NCBI GenBank assembly: GCA_049516395.1
Contig: JBEKTD010000005.1
Span: 124,001 to 188,000 of the forward strand
Direction of reading: 5' to 3'
Source of the DNA: Fen-1362 sp049516395
Lineage (GTDB): Bacteria > Planctomycetota > Phycisphaerae > Sedimentisphaerales > Anaerobacaceae
Length of the DNA stretch: 64,000 nucleotides
Part shown: piece after piece, positions 8,232 through 16,874 of the stretch
How the letters are laid out: the number at the start of each line of letters is the position of its first letter
How positions within the stretch are numbered: the stretch's first letter is position 1
Translations under genes and position numbers: made by a program
The notes under the pieces: generated by a model
What the model was told of the DNA's origin: nothing
Databases searched by the model: none
Seen by the model: only the letters and a program-made list of their open reading frames with translations

Positions 8232-9812
8232 TCATTTGACGGCCTGATTATCGGATTTGCTCGATTGCCATTGGTCCCAGAGGTCTTTTGTTACGTAACC
8301 GCGAAGCTCGACCCGCGGCCTAAGCTCAATGCCTTTATCAAACAAGGGGACATAAAGATTTTCCTCACCCGCCGGCGAAATATCAAACAATCGGCCTATA
8401 AGCCGCTCCTGAATGCCGGCGGATGCGATTACAACCGGCGCAGGCAGGCGAATCTCGTTAACATCATTATAATACCCGACGTTTTTGAATGAACGCAGAT
8501 ACCACGGCAGCGGCCAGTAATCACCTTCGGGACAAACCACCAGGACCGGCATATCCACCCCCGCCGGATACGCTCTTGAAACTTCCCCGATTCGCCGGGC
8601 GATTGTCAGCACGTCTTTTGTCGGATGGGCATATACATAAGGATTGCCGGCGTTAACATCATAGACACGGCTTGCCAAAAACGCCTCTAAGCACAAGTCC
8701 GTTGCGAACACCAGAAAAAACAGGACCATTATTATGCGAGACAACATCCGCCCAAGCAAATTAACTACCGCGACAGCAGCAACCGCCGCCAGCAGAATCA
8801 TACCCTGATAAAAACTCAGCAGGCACCACGGCGTTTTATATGGTATCGCGGAATAAACGACTGTCATTATCACTGTGTAACCGGCAATAAATTTAAGCAG
8901 GTTTGAATCAAGGCCAACTACGCTCCGCTTGCTTATAATAATTAACAGGCCGACTAAAGCCATTACCACTATAAACCCTTCAGTCCACGGCGGTCCTATC
9001 CCGGCCTTATTGTAAATCAGCAACTGCAGATAATAATACCACGGATGAATATGAAACTGATTATGGCCTGCCCGCTCAAAATATATCGCGTAGGTTCTGA
9101 ATGAATCGAGCAGGCCGGCCGGATTTTTGAAAAAGGAAGAATAAAATAATCCCCATACGACTATTGCGCCGCCCATCGCCAAAACCAAATGGCCGGGACG
9201 CACCAGATTAAGCGTCGCCCTGCCGTCTTTTCGGGTTAGCAGCACAATCGCCAAAGCAACTATAACCGCCCCAAAGGCAATGGCGGACGTTTCTTTTGTG
9301 GCAAAGCACAACGCCGCAAATACTCCCGTCCGCAGCGCCCACATCCACTTTTGGCTGCGGGCGTATCTGTATCCCGATACAATCATCCCGAAAGTAAAAC
9401 AAACAAGCAGCATTTCAGGGATATAGTATCGGCTGTAAAAAACAAACGCTGGCGATATGGCGGTAAACGCAGCAGTAATCACCGCAACAGGTCTGCCAAG
9501 ACCATCCATCAGCAGCAAAGGCATCAGAACTAAAATCAGTCCGAAAAATACCGGCACAATTCGCAACGTGATTTCTGTAAGTGAAGCATAGGTATGCTGG
9601 CCTGAAAGCAACGCGGGAATCAGCGTAAAGTAATTCAACGTCGGCCCGTGAAATTCGGTCGGGTCATAGCGATAGTCGTTTGCTTCGAGAAGCCGGCCAA
9701 AACGGTAAGCGTGGACTGCTTCATCGCCGTGCATCGGACGGATATCCAAACTGGAAATCCGCAATACTGCGGCCAAAATCAGAACGGCTGATACTGCAAG
9801 CCAGAATTTCAT
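8232..9812 (-). CDS. Agl23-like polytopic membrane glycosyltransferase (GT39/PMT-related, TIGR03663 type)
   Basis: 526 residues with about ten hydrophobic helices. The first extracytoplasmic loop has RPMHGDEAVHAYRFG (acidic pair D30/E31), the catalytic-loop arrangement of PMT/ArnT-like GT-C enzymes. TEFHGPTLNYFTL and SPAFVFYSRYYIPEM match the 'flippase activity-associated protein Agl23' family. Such proteins are thought to transfer sugars from lipid carriers outside the membrane; the substrate is unknown. The C-terminal third is soluble and exported. It starts next to the stop of the discoidin-like gene and is followed by apbE after 9 nt. Confidence 0.85.
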   Translation of the reverse strand: MKFWLAVSAVLILAAVLRISSLDIRPMHGDEAVHAYRFGRLLEANDYRYDPTEFHGPTLNYFTLIPALLSGQHTYASLTEITLRIVPVFFGLILVLMPLLLMDGLGRPVAVITAAFTAISPAFVFYSRYYIPEMLLVCFTFGMIVSGYRYARSQKWMWALRTGVFAALCFATKETSAIAFGAVIVALAIVLLTRKDGRATLNLVRPGHLVLAMGGAIVVWGLFYSSFFKNPAGLLDSFRTYAIYFERAGHNQFHIHPWYYYLQLLIYNKAGIGPPWTEGFIVVMALVGLLIIISKRSVVGLDSNLLKFIAGYTVIMTVVYSAIPYKTPWCLLSFYQGMILLAAVAAVAVVNLLGRMLSRIIMVLFFLVFATDLCLEAFLASRVYDVNAGNPYVYAHPTKDVLTIARRIGEVSRAYPAGVDMPVLVVCPEGDYWPLPWYLRSFKNVGYYNDVNEIRLPAPVVIASAGIQERLIGRLFDISPAGEENLYVPLFDKGIELRPRVELRGYVTKDLWDQWQSSKSDNQAVK

Positions 9813-9817
9813 CTACT

Positions 9818-10567
9818 TCATTTCGCAGGCGTTCCGTAAACCTCGACCTCAATATAATTATTCAGGTCGTTGGCGCTGTTGCCGTTACTGTAACACCTGA
9901 CGTACCGGCCCACCACGCCTTTGGCGTCTATCAGCTTGCCCTCGGATGTCTCGACATAATTCCTGTCCTTGCCGGCGCCAAGTCCCATTGTGTTATCTGT
10001 GTCGTTGTTGAAAATCGTCTGGACGTTTTTAATAAAATCCTGGTCACTGGCGATCTGCACAATAACATCCTTATAAACGCGGGCCTGCTTGTGGTAATGC
10101 CACACCATGACAGCGTAGATATTGTATGACGCCCCAAGGTCTATCGTTATATTTTGTTTCATCGGGCCTAACTCGACATAGCTGCCGTCCGTCGCTTCCT
10201 TGTCCCCATCGGTAATCATCTCGATTTCGCCGATAATCGGCTGCTCATCCGAACTTTTCACCGGCTTCTTGAATGCGACGTTGGTCGTTCCTTTGGGAGC
10301 GTAAAACGGCTCTCTGGGTTTACCCATCGGCTTTTCAAGATTCGCGATGCCCTGAAAATTCTGTGGCGTGCCCACAAACTGCGGCTTTGGCAAAACCAGC
10401 GGAATCGGTACTAAATCGCCGGCGGGCTTTGACGCGACGGTATTGGCATCCGGTTTGGCTGGAACATTACTGTCTTTCGTCTCGGCTTTCAGTGCTGCTG
10501 CGGCAACAAATCCCAAAAGTATTACTAACGCTATACTTGCTGTTATGCGAATGCTTTTGCGTGCCAT
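9818..10567 (-). CDS. Exported discoidin / F5-8 type C-like protein
   Basis: 249 residues. Start MARKSIRITASIALVILLGFVAAAALKA is a signal peptide. A Pro-rich linker follows, then a beta-sandwich resembling F5/8 type C (discoidin) domains: ATDGSYVELG, NITIDLGASYNIYAVMVWHYH and VGRYVRCYSNG, ending IEVEVYGTPA. These domains bind glycans or act as adhesion modules; no enzymatic residues are seen. ATG 10567 is set by AAGGAGATATAC 5 nt upstream. It is the promoter-proximal gene of the operon with the Agl23-like enzyme and apbE. Confidence 0.75.
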   Translation of the reverse strand: MARKSIRITASIALVILLGFVAAAALKAETKDSNVPAKPDANTVASKPAGDLVPIPLVLPKPQFVGTPQNFQGIANLEKPMGKPREPFYAPKGTTNVAFKKPVKSSDEQPIIGEIEMITDGDKEATDGSYVELGPMKQNITIDLGASYNIYAVMVWHYHKQARVYKDVIVQIASDQDFIKNVQTIFNNDTDNTMGLGAGKDRNYVETSEGKLIDAKGVVGRYVRCYSNGNSANDLNNYIEVEVYGTPAK

Positions 10568-10632
10568 TTTGCGTATATCTCCTTCGTTAAAATTAGTCAA
10601 ACCACCCACAAAAACAATAAAAATGTTTATTC

Positions 10633-10661
10633 ATTTTATTGACTTAGCAGCGTTTTGTCAA
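10633..10661 (-). promoter_or_regulatory. Promoter for the discoidin-Agl23-apbE operon
   Basis: Minus-strand TTGACA (10656-10661), 17-nt spacer, TAAAAT (10633-10638). Predicted start about 10626, leader about 59 nt. Confidence 0.7.
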
Positions 10662-10680
10662 TTGCACAACCGGGCTTCGG

Positions 10681-11841
10681 CTACTTGTACATCTCGTCAA
10701 AATACTTCTGGGCGGCCATAACCGCGGCACGCATCATATCCTCGGCCTTTGCGGTTTCGCGTTTGGCAAGTAACGCCATCAACGCCTTTGTATTCAGCCC
10801 TTCGGCGGCCTTTTCGCACGCCTCCCAGCTCGATACGCTTCTGATAACCCTGTCAATTCCCTGCTCGGCATTATCATATGCGCGGGTCTGCATATCGTGG
10901 CCCTTCCAGCGGGCATATCCCGCCTGCTGAAGAAGACCGGCAATCGCAATATTCATCCCGTTAATGCGCGTGCCGTGGTCAATATCAAATTTGCCCGGTC
11001 CGCCGAGGATAATGCCGTCGTTATAACCCTGGCTGTTTAGGTGCATATGCACCATCATACCGTTGTCCAGCTCCTCGACGCTGTCGTAAACGTGGTCAAG
11101 ACCAATCATTTCCGAATGGCCGAATTCCTTGTTGACGCCTTTATTCTTCAAGGAGACGCCAAATTCCTTCTCGATTCTCCTCCAGAACACAATAGCGCTT
11201 GCTACTGTCGGGATGAGCATCGCGGGGTGCCCTTCGTTGGGCTTCGGCTCGAAACCGATATGAAGGTTGCCGCCCTTTTTCTGCTCGTACTTGCAAAGCC
11301 CCGCAACGCTTTCCTTGAGGTTCTGATACATCTGCTTAACGCCAACAGTAGCGATATCGTATCCGAACGAGCCGTTCCAAATCACAAAAGCCGGTGCTTT
11401 TTTAATATCAGGATGCCAGGCCTTTTTCAGCGTGCCGTATGCCAAATCGACCGTTTTTGTGCCCAATGCTTCACCAGCTTTTCTCTCGCTGGCGTCCAAT
11501 GATGCGATACCGCCGTATGCAAAATGGGCGTGAGCGCCGGGCGTAATCATCGCAAGATACAGCTTGTTGCTTACCAGCGCATCAGCAACGGCTGAGGCGT
11601 TCTTGTCGTCAACTTCTGCGTCGTAGTGCATCTCGATACCAAGCTCGACATCCTTCGGCAGACGCGGCCGAACCTTCTTTGCCGTTAATTCAATCATTTC
11701 CGGCGTCCCAAATTTGCCGCCCCATTCCGGTCTCATATCGCCCGGCACAAATCCGCCCTTGCCCGCATTAAACGTCCACCTGCATATACTATGCAAAGAT
11801 TTCCCTTCGGGACTCTTCGCTTCGCTTTGTGTCTCAGCCAT
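10681..11841 (-). CDS. Xylose isomerase-like sugar isomerase
   Basis: 386-residue TIM-barrel protein related to XylA. Recognisable blocks: GIEMHYDAEV, ITPGAHAHFAYGGI, WNGSFGYD, GFEPKPNEGHP (metal Glu), NKEFGHSEMIGL (E-x-x-H as in XylA), GGPGKFDIDHG (D-x-D) and KGHDMQTR. One XylA metal ligand appears changed: where XylA has HIDLN this protein reads HMHLN. Substrate may therefore differ from D-xylose, so I give no symbol. AGGAG precedes the ATG. It lies 35 nt downstream of the xylulokinase-like gene, the usual pairing for ketose formation and phosphorylation, and is the last gene of the sugar locus. Confidence 0.75.
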   Translation of the reverse strand: MAETQSEAKSPEGKSLHSICRWTFNAGKGGFVPGDMRPEWGGKFGTPEMIELTAKKVRPRLPKDVELGIEMHYDAEVDDKNASAVADALVSNKLYLAMITPGAHAHFAYGGIASLDASERKAGEALGTKTVDLAYGTLKKAWHPDIKKAPAFVIWNGSFGYDIATVGVKQMYQNLKESVAGLCKYEQKKGGNLHIGFEPKPNEGHPAMLIPTVASAIVFWRRIEKEFGVSLKNKGVNKEFGHSEMIGLDHVYDSVEELDNGMMVHMHLNSQGYNDGIILGGPGKFDIDHGTRINGMNIAIAGLLQQAGYARWKGHDMQTRAYDNAEQGIDRVIRSVSSWEACEKAAEGLNTKALMALLAKRETAKAEDMMRAAVMAAQKYFDEMYK

Positions 11842-11876
11842 TTCACCTGCTCCTTATAAAATTGTCTGTCATATTT

Positions 11877-13361
11877 TTACTGTAACTGCTGTTTTAGAAT
11901 CCCAAACCATTCTTTATAAGCGTTTTCGTATGCGGCTGTCAATTTCTTATTTGGCTCCATTTTACTTACGGGCTTCAGGCCCACGAACGCGTCTTTTACG
12001 TCTCTGTATAACCCTGCGCCGATTCCCGCCCCGCGTGCGGCCCCCTGCGAGCCGTCGGTGTTATACAATTCCACAACCGACTTTGTAACCGTAGCGAATG
12101 CCTCCGCGAAAAGCGGGCTAAGGAACATATTCGCACAGCCCGCTCTAACCGTCCGCACCTCAACACCCGCACCTCTCATAATCTCAAGCCCGTAGTTCAG
12201 CGCAAAGACAATTCCTTCCTGCCCTGCCCGCAGCAAATGCGACTTATTGTGGATATTGAAATTCAGGCCGTGTATCGAAGCGCCGAGATTCTTGTTTTCG
12301 AGAGTCCTCTCCGCACCGTTGCCGTAAGGCAAAATCACAAGCCCATCCGAACCGACCGGCGCCTTTTCCGCAAGAGCGTTCATTTCAGGATAATCAATCG
12401 CTCCCGTGTTGTGCTTTAGCCAGCTATTGAGTATTCCCGTGCCGTTTATGCAAAGCAGTACGCCGTATCTTGGCTTGTCCGCAGTGTGATTGACATGAAC
12501 GAACGTATTGACCCGCGATTTGGAATCGTATTTCGTCTTGTCTGTAATGCCATAAACCACGCCAGATGTCCCCGCGGTAGCCGCTATCTCGCCGGGATTG
12601 AGAACATTAAGTGACAGCGCGTTATTCGGCTGGTCGCCCGCCCTGTAAGAAACAATAGTACCCGCCTTCAGTCCCAGCAGGTTGGCCGATTCCTTCGTAA
12701 GATGCCCCTGAACAGAAAACGTCGGCAACGCCTCCGCGACAAGATTTTGCGAAATCCCGTATTCCTCACAAACAAGCCGTGACAATCCCTCTTCCTTGAA
12801 GTCCCACATTATGCCTTCCGAAAGCCCCGATGGCGTGGTCTTGACCTCGCCTGTCATTTTCATTGCGATATAATCGCCGGGGAGCATCATCTTATAAATC
12901 TTCGCGTAAACCTTCGGCTCGTTGTCTTTCACCCATTTTAGTTTTGACGCGGTGAAGTTTCCGGGGGAATTCAAAAGATGTGTCAGGCATTTTTTCTCGC
13001 CGATACTTTTCATCGCCTTTCGGCCAATCTCGACCGCCCTGCTGTCGCACCAGATTATCGCGGGCCTGAGAACTTCGTGTTTGGCGTCAACAATCACCAG
13101 GCCGTGCATCTGGTATGATATGCCGATTGCCCTGACGTCTCCCGCAACGAAACTGGTCTGTGCCTTTATCTTCTGTGTGGCGGCAACGACATTTTCCCAC
13201 CATGTTTGCGGGTGCTGTTCTGCCCAGCCGGGCTTTTTAGCAACGATTTCCATCTCCCTGTCCGGCACAGTCGCCGACGCGAGCACTTTGCCGGTTTCTA
13301 CTTCCATCAGCGTCGCCTTTATCGACGAGCTGCCGATATCATAACCGAATAATAATGTCAT
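11877..13361 (-). CDS. xylB: Xylulokinase-like FGGY sugar kinase
   Basis: 494-residue FGGY kinase. N-terminal ATPase-fold start LLFGYDIGSSSIKATLMEV, substrate region YQMHGLVIVD, IIWCDSRAVEIG and GDYIAMKMTGEV, and catalytic Asp in SYRAGDQPNNALSL, followed by ATAGTSGVVYG. The combination matches the XylB subfamily that phosphorylates D-xylulose. AAGGAGTTAGTTA immediately precedes the ATG. It sits between a Tat-exported Gfo/Idh protein and the XylA-like isomerase, so it probably acts on the ketose produced by that isomerase. Confidence 0.87.
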   Translation of the reverse strand: MTLLFGYDIGSSSIKATLMEVETGKVLASATVPDREMEIVAKKPGWAEQHPQTWWENVVAATQKIKAQTSFVAGDVRAIGISYQMHGLVIVDAKHEVLRPAIIWCDSRAVEIGRKAMKSIGEKKCLTHLLNSPGNFTASKLKWVKDNEPKVYAKIYKMMLPGDYIAMKMTGEVKTTPSGLSEGIMWDFKEEGLSRLVCEEYGISQNLVAEALPTFSVQGHLTKESANLLGLKAGTIVSYRAGDQPNNALSLNVLNPGEIAATAGTSGVVYGITDKTKYDSKSRVNTFVHVNHTADKPRYGVLLCINGTGILNSWLKHNTGAIDYPEMNALAEKAPVGSDGLVILPYGNGAERTLENKNLGASIHGLNFNIHNKSHLLRAGQEGIVFALNYGLEIMRGAGVEVRTVRAGCANMFLSPLFAEAFATVTKSVVELYNTDGSQGAARGAGIGAGLYRDVKDAFVGLKPVSKMEPNKKLTAAYENAYKEWFGILKQQLQ

Positions 13362-13390
13362 TAACTAACTCCTTCACAAATATGATAATT

Positions 13391-14680
13391 TTACAAACGC
13401 CACGGCGATCTCATCGGCCGGGTTAACATTTTATCCGCTTCAGTGTCATTTATAAAGTGTTCTCCTGCCGGGTCCCAGCGAAGTTTCCTGCCAAGTCGGA
13501 CCGCTATACCGCCTATATGACAAACCGTCACGGAACGATGCCCTGTTTCGACGTCCGCCGCCGTTTTTGTCCGCAGCCGAATACAATCAAGGAAATTCTG
13601 ATGATGGTCTTTGCTGCGATAAAGATTAACTTCATCTGGTCCTGTTGTTGACTGAACAATCGACGCCGGCTGCGAGAAAAAACTCTCCCGGCTTACAAAT
13701 ATCCAACCCTCGGTTCCCTCAAAGCGAACGGGCGATTCCTGAATTCCTGCTTTGCCCGTTTTGCATAACAGGCGAACCCCATTGGCATATTTGTATTCTA
13801 TATCATAACTCAACGGCGTCTCAAAAAGTCCTGCTTTAGGAAACTCGCCCGTCCCGCTGACCTCCACGGGGCCGGTCAAATCTGTGCCGTTACCCCACTG
13901 AGCGATATCGAACACATGCGCTCCCCAGTTTGTTAATTGTCCCCCTCCAAAATCGTAGATAAAATGCCAGTTGTAATGACATCCCTGCTGGATATAAGGC
14001 CTGTATTGTGCGGGCCCCAGCCACAGGTCATAATCCAGTCCCGCCGGCGGCGGCTCAACTTTCCATGTAAGCGGATTGGGCCTGCTGTTTTCCGGTATCT
14101 CAACTTTGATTGTTTGCAGCTTCCCGATTCTGCCGTTGCGAACAAGCTCGCAGGCTTGCCTGAAATTATTATCCGACCGCTGATGGCTCCCAGTTTGTAA
14201 AACACGCTCGTATCGTTTTACGGTATCGCACAACATCCTGCCTTCGGCAACGTTGTAAGCGAGCGGCTTTTCGCAATATATGTCTTTGCCCGCCTTTGCC
14301 GCGACGATTGATATGGGCACATGCCACTGGTCAGGCGTACAAACCACAACCGCGTCAACATCCCGCCGCGACAGCAATTCGCGAAAATCATTATATGACG
14401 AATCTGCGGACAATCTGCCTATTTTTCTCGCCTCTTCACGATGTGCATAATCAACATCACAAACGGCTATTACCTGTGCAGACGGCTTACGCAAAAACGC
14501 TTTGAGATTGGATATGCCCTGTCCGCCCGTCCCGATTATTCCGATGGTGATTCTGTTGCTCGGCGCGTCCTCGCCAAATACCGAAGATGGGACAATAACA
14601 GGCAACGCACAGGCCGCGCCTGCGGCAAACCCTCTTCGCAGAAAAGCCCGTCTTGATAACCTGTATTTTTTTTCAGTCAT
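13391..14680 (-). CDS. Tat-exported Gfo/Idh/MocA oxidoreductase (copy 1)
   Basis: 429 residues. Twin-Arg signal SRRAFLRRGFAAGAACALP. Rossmann motif IGIIGTGGQG, catalytic-Lys motif YCEKPLAYN and substrate-side GGGQLTNWGAHVFDIAQW with the conserved His. The C-terminus ends MLTRPMRSPWRL, a tail shared with copies 5 and 6 and with the remnant at 26055. NAD(P) must be bound before Tat export in this family, as in Zymomonas Gfor. The start lacks a Shine-Dalgarno sequence. A terminator precedes it, so it probably heads a separate xylB-xylA unit. Substrate unknown. Confidence 0.88.
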   Translation of the reverse strand: MTEKKYRLSRRAFLRRGFAAGAACALPVIVPSSVFGEDAPSNRITIGIIGTGGQGISNLKAFLRKPSAQVIAVCDVDYAHREEARKIGRLSADSSYNDFRELLSRRDVDAVVVCTPDQWHVPISIVAAKAGKDIYCEKPLAYNVAEGRMLCDTVKRYERVLQTGSHQRSDNNFRQACELVRNGRIGKLQTIKVEIPENSRPNPLTWKVEPPPAGLDYDLWLGPAQYRPYIQQGCHYNWHFIYDFGGGQLTNWGAHVFDIAQWGNGTDLTGPVEVSGTGEFPKAGLFETPLSYDIEYKYANGVRLLCKTGKAGIQESPVRFEGTEGWIFVSRESFFSQPASIVQSTTGPDEVNLYRSKDHHQNFLDCIRLRTKTAADVETGHRSVTVCHIGGIAVRLGRKLRWDPAGEHFINDTEADKMLTRPMRSPWRL

Positions 14681-14691
14681 TTTTTTGCGTT

Positions 14692-14733
14692 AAAATAAAA
14701 CGGCAGAGACCCGCATTCCAAGGCCCCTGCCGT
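14692..14733 (-). terminator. Rho-independent terminator after the permease gene
   Basis: On the minus strand ACGGCAGGGGCC pairs (with G-T pairs) with GGGTCTCTGCCGT, followed by TTTTATTTT. It lies just beyond the permease stop and divides the sugar locus into two transcription units. Confidence 0.75.
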
Positions 14734-14764
14734 ATAATCCTTTCATAAAAACAATCGCCGACAG

Positions 14765-16096
14765 CTACTTGTTCTGCGGCATCTCAACCGCAGCCGGCTG
14801 CAAACCTGCCTTGGCGAGAACCGCGTAAACAACAAGGCCTATGAAGAACGCAATTACCGGGGCCGGACTGATAAAGCCGAATTTTTCGGCGTTAATCGTC
14901 GGCAGTATCGCAACTACAAATCCAATAGCCCAGGAAATATATCCTGCCAGATTAACTCCCTTGCGAGGTCCCGCCCATTTCCTTCCACTAAGGAAATAAT
15001 CCGCAACCATCGCGCCGCAAATCGGCCCAAACGACGCGCCAATAATGCTAAAAACCCAGATAAGATTCAGCGCCCAGCCGGTCGCGGCAAGTATGATAGC
15101 CACAATTCCGCCTATCGATACAGCTACAACCTTGTTGGCCTTCGGGAACATCGTGCCGATACTGTTGGCGGCTATAAATGTGCTGAAACACGCGGGAGCA
15201 AAACTCGCTATCGCAAACAGTATGAACATCGACTTTGCTAAAACCCCTCCCTGCGCGCTAATAACACTGTCAAAGGAGAAACTCGTCATCGCCGGATTGG
15301 CCGCGTGAGCGCCTGCTACGGCTATCAGGGGCAAACCGCCTGCTACTATTATCGCCAGCATTATGCCCACAACTCCGCCTAATTGAACGTCTTTAGCATT
15401 GCGATTACCCATTCCGAAATCAACGCCCGCCGCACCCGCAGTTGCAAAGAAACCCACGACAATGGTTATAATCGTGAGAAATCCCTCAGACGCGTCTGCG
15501 CCGAGTGTCGGCTTAAAATTACCCGCCGAGCCAACATTGGTGAAAAACACAAGCAGAATCATAACCAGCGGCACAATCGGTAGATATGTCGAGACCTTGC
15601 CGACATACTGAATTCCTTTGAGCGCGACAAACACAGCGAGGACCGTCCAGATTATTGACACAATGATAAATTTGGGCGTTCCAGGCGAAGCGTCATATCC
15701 TAATGCCTGAAGTATAAAACTTGTCGATACGGCTGAATTGACCGCAAGCCAGCCGAACTGCAAAAGACCCATCAGCAACCCAGGCATTAAAAAACCGCCC
15801 ACTGTGCCATACGTCGATGAGCCGACGACGTAAAGCGGGTAACCTGTCTTCATTCCCAAAAGGCCGGGGACAAGGTAAAACAGGAAATAACATATCAGGG
15901 CGCCAACAACCAGCCCAAGTAAGCTCAGTCCCAGGCCCGCTTTCGACAGCGTCCCGTCGGCTATCTTCATATAAAAGACAACCCACAGGAAGATGCCTGC
16001 GTAAACAGGCGCTGTGCCCTTAAACCACGGCGCTCGCTTGTCGGCAGGGTTTGGCTTTGCCATACTCAGGTAGCTTGGCAGCATTCCGTTACTCAT
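14765..16096 (-). CDS. NCS1-like (cytosine/purine permease family) transporter
   Basis: 443 residues with about 12 hydrophobic helices (for example GIFLWVVFYMKIADGTLSKAG, FGWLAVNSAVSTSFIL, IITIVVGFFATAGAAGVDFGMG and FGPICGAMVADYFLSGRKW). The VADYFL motif and overall pattern match nucleobase:cation symporter-1 proteins such as CodB. Located inside a sugar-oxidation locus, it may carry a sugar-derived product or a cofactor precursor rather than a base; sequence alone does not decide. AGGAGAAC precedes the ATG. A GC-rich hairpin separates it from the upstream cytochrome b gene, and a terminator follows it. Confidence 0.8.
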   Translation of the reverse strand: MSNGMLPSYLSMAKPNPADKRAPWFKGTAPVYAGIFLWVVFYMKIADGTLSKAGLGLSLLGLVVGALICYFLFYLVPGLLGMKTGYPLYVVGSSTYGTVGGFLMPGLLMGLLQFGWLAVNSAVSTSFILQALGYDASPGTPKFIIVSIIWTVLAVFVALKGIQYVGKVSTYLPIVPLVMILLVFFTNVGSAGNFKPTLGADASEGFLTIITIVVGFFATAGAAGVDFGMGNRNAKDVQLGGVVGIMLAIIVAGGLPLIAVAGAHAANPAMTSFSFDSVISAQGGVLAKSMFILFAIASFAPACFSTFIAANSIGTMFPKANKVVAVSIGGIVAIILAATGWALNLIWVFSIIGASFGPICGAMVADYFLSGRKWAGPRKGVNLAGYISWAIGFVVAILPTINAEKFGFISPAPVIAFFIGLVVYAVLAKAGLQPAAVEMPQNK

Positions 16097-16133
16097 AATC
16101 TGTTCTCCTAACTATAAATTCATATTTGCATAA

Positions 16134-16153
16134 CCCGGCCAAACACAGCCGGG
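16134..16153 (-). other. GC-rich hairpin between cytochrome b and permease genes
   Basis: CCCGGC (16134-16139) pairs with GCCGGG (16148-16153) around 8 nt. The following T-tract on the minus strand is poor (TTATG), so it is either a weak terminator or an mRNA processing/stability hairpin. Confidence 0.4.
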
Positions 16154-16175
16154 GACATTTGCGTCTGTCAATGAA

Positions 16176-16874
16176 TCACTTCGCAGCAATCCTGTTCATC
16201 TCAGTCAGTGCCGCAAGATACAGATATATAATCGCAAATAATGACAAGAGTAACGTGCTGTAACGGTGAATCTGCAATAACACTTCCTGGCCGTGCGTGC
16301 CGAAAATCGGGAACATACTCACAACAGCGCTAAGAATCACGGGCAATGACATCGTCAAAATCGCCCAGAAGCATATCCGCAGCTTAAGCTCGTGCTTTTC
16401 GGGAGCAACTGTGCTTTTCGGATTGCGATCAAGAATCCTGTTAAGCAAAGGACAGTAGCTTTTATCCAATCGATTCTTGTCCGCCCACAGCACTGCGAGA
16501 ATGGCAACGCACGCCGCGAAAACCGGCGCAGCCGTCGCGTGAATCATCAGCCACCAGCCCGTTATCGACTTACCCAGGAAAATCATCGGCGTAAAACCCG
16601 TAATCACCAGCACAACAAAACACAAAATCGCAAGCAGGAACACTAATTTTCTCAGCACGCCGACCAAACTCCATTTTTGCTCGATGAAAAGGAGCGTCTT
16701 AAGGAAAACCACCAGCCGCAGCGGGTCAAGTATGCGTAGTCCCCTGTCTTTGCCGAAGACGTCATCGAACTTCGGCTTTGACACGATAAAGTGCAGCAGT
16801 ATCGCCGCAATCACTGCCGCGAACCCGGCCGCAGCCACCGTGCGAAACATACTGACGTCCATCAACCAGCTCAC
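16176..16874 (-). CDS. Membrane cytochrome b-type subunit (b561/NapC-partner-like)
   Basis: 232 residues with about five transmembrane helices. Candidate heme-ligating His occur in helices at WWLMIHATAAPVF and LQIHRYSTLLLSLF, and a periplasmic-side FGTHGQE is present, resembling cytochrome b subunits of multiheme-cytochrome complexes. Start is GTG 16874, overlapping the cytochrome c stop as GTGA with GGAGACGAGAA just upstream, so translation is probably coupled; ATG at 16862 is the alternative. Inference: the membrane partner that exchanges electrons between quinone and the seven-heme cytochrome. Confidence 0.75.
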   Translation of the reverse strand: MSWLMDVSMFRTVAAAGFAAVIAAILLHFIVSKPKFDDVFGKDRGLRILDPLRLVVFLKTLLFIEQKWSLVGVLRKLVFLLAILCFVVLVITGFTPMIFLGKSITGWWLMIHATAAPVFAACVAILAVLWADKNRLDKSYCPLLNRILDRNPKSTVAPEKHELKLRICFWAILTMSLPVILSAVVSMFPIFGTHGQEVLLQIHRYSTLLLSLFAIIYLYLAALTEMNRIAAK

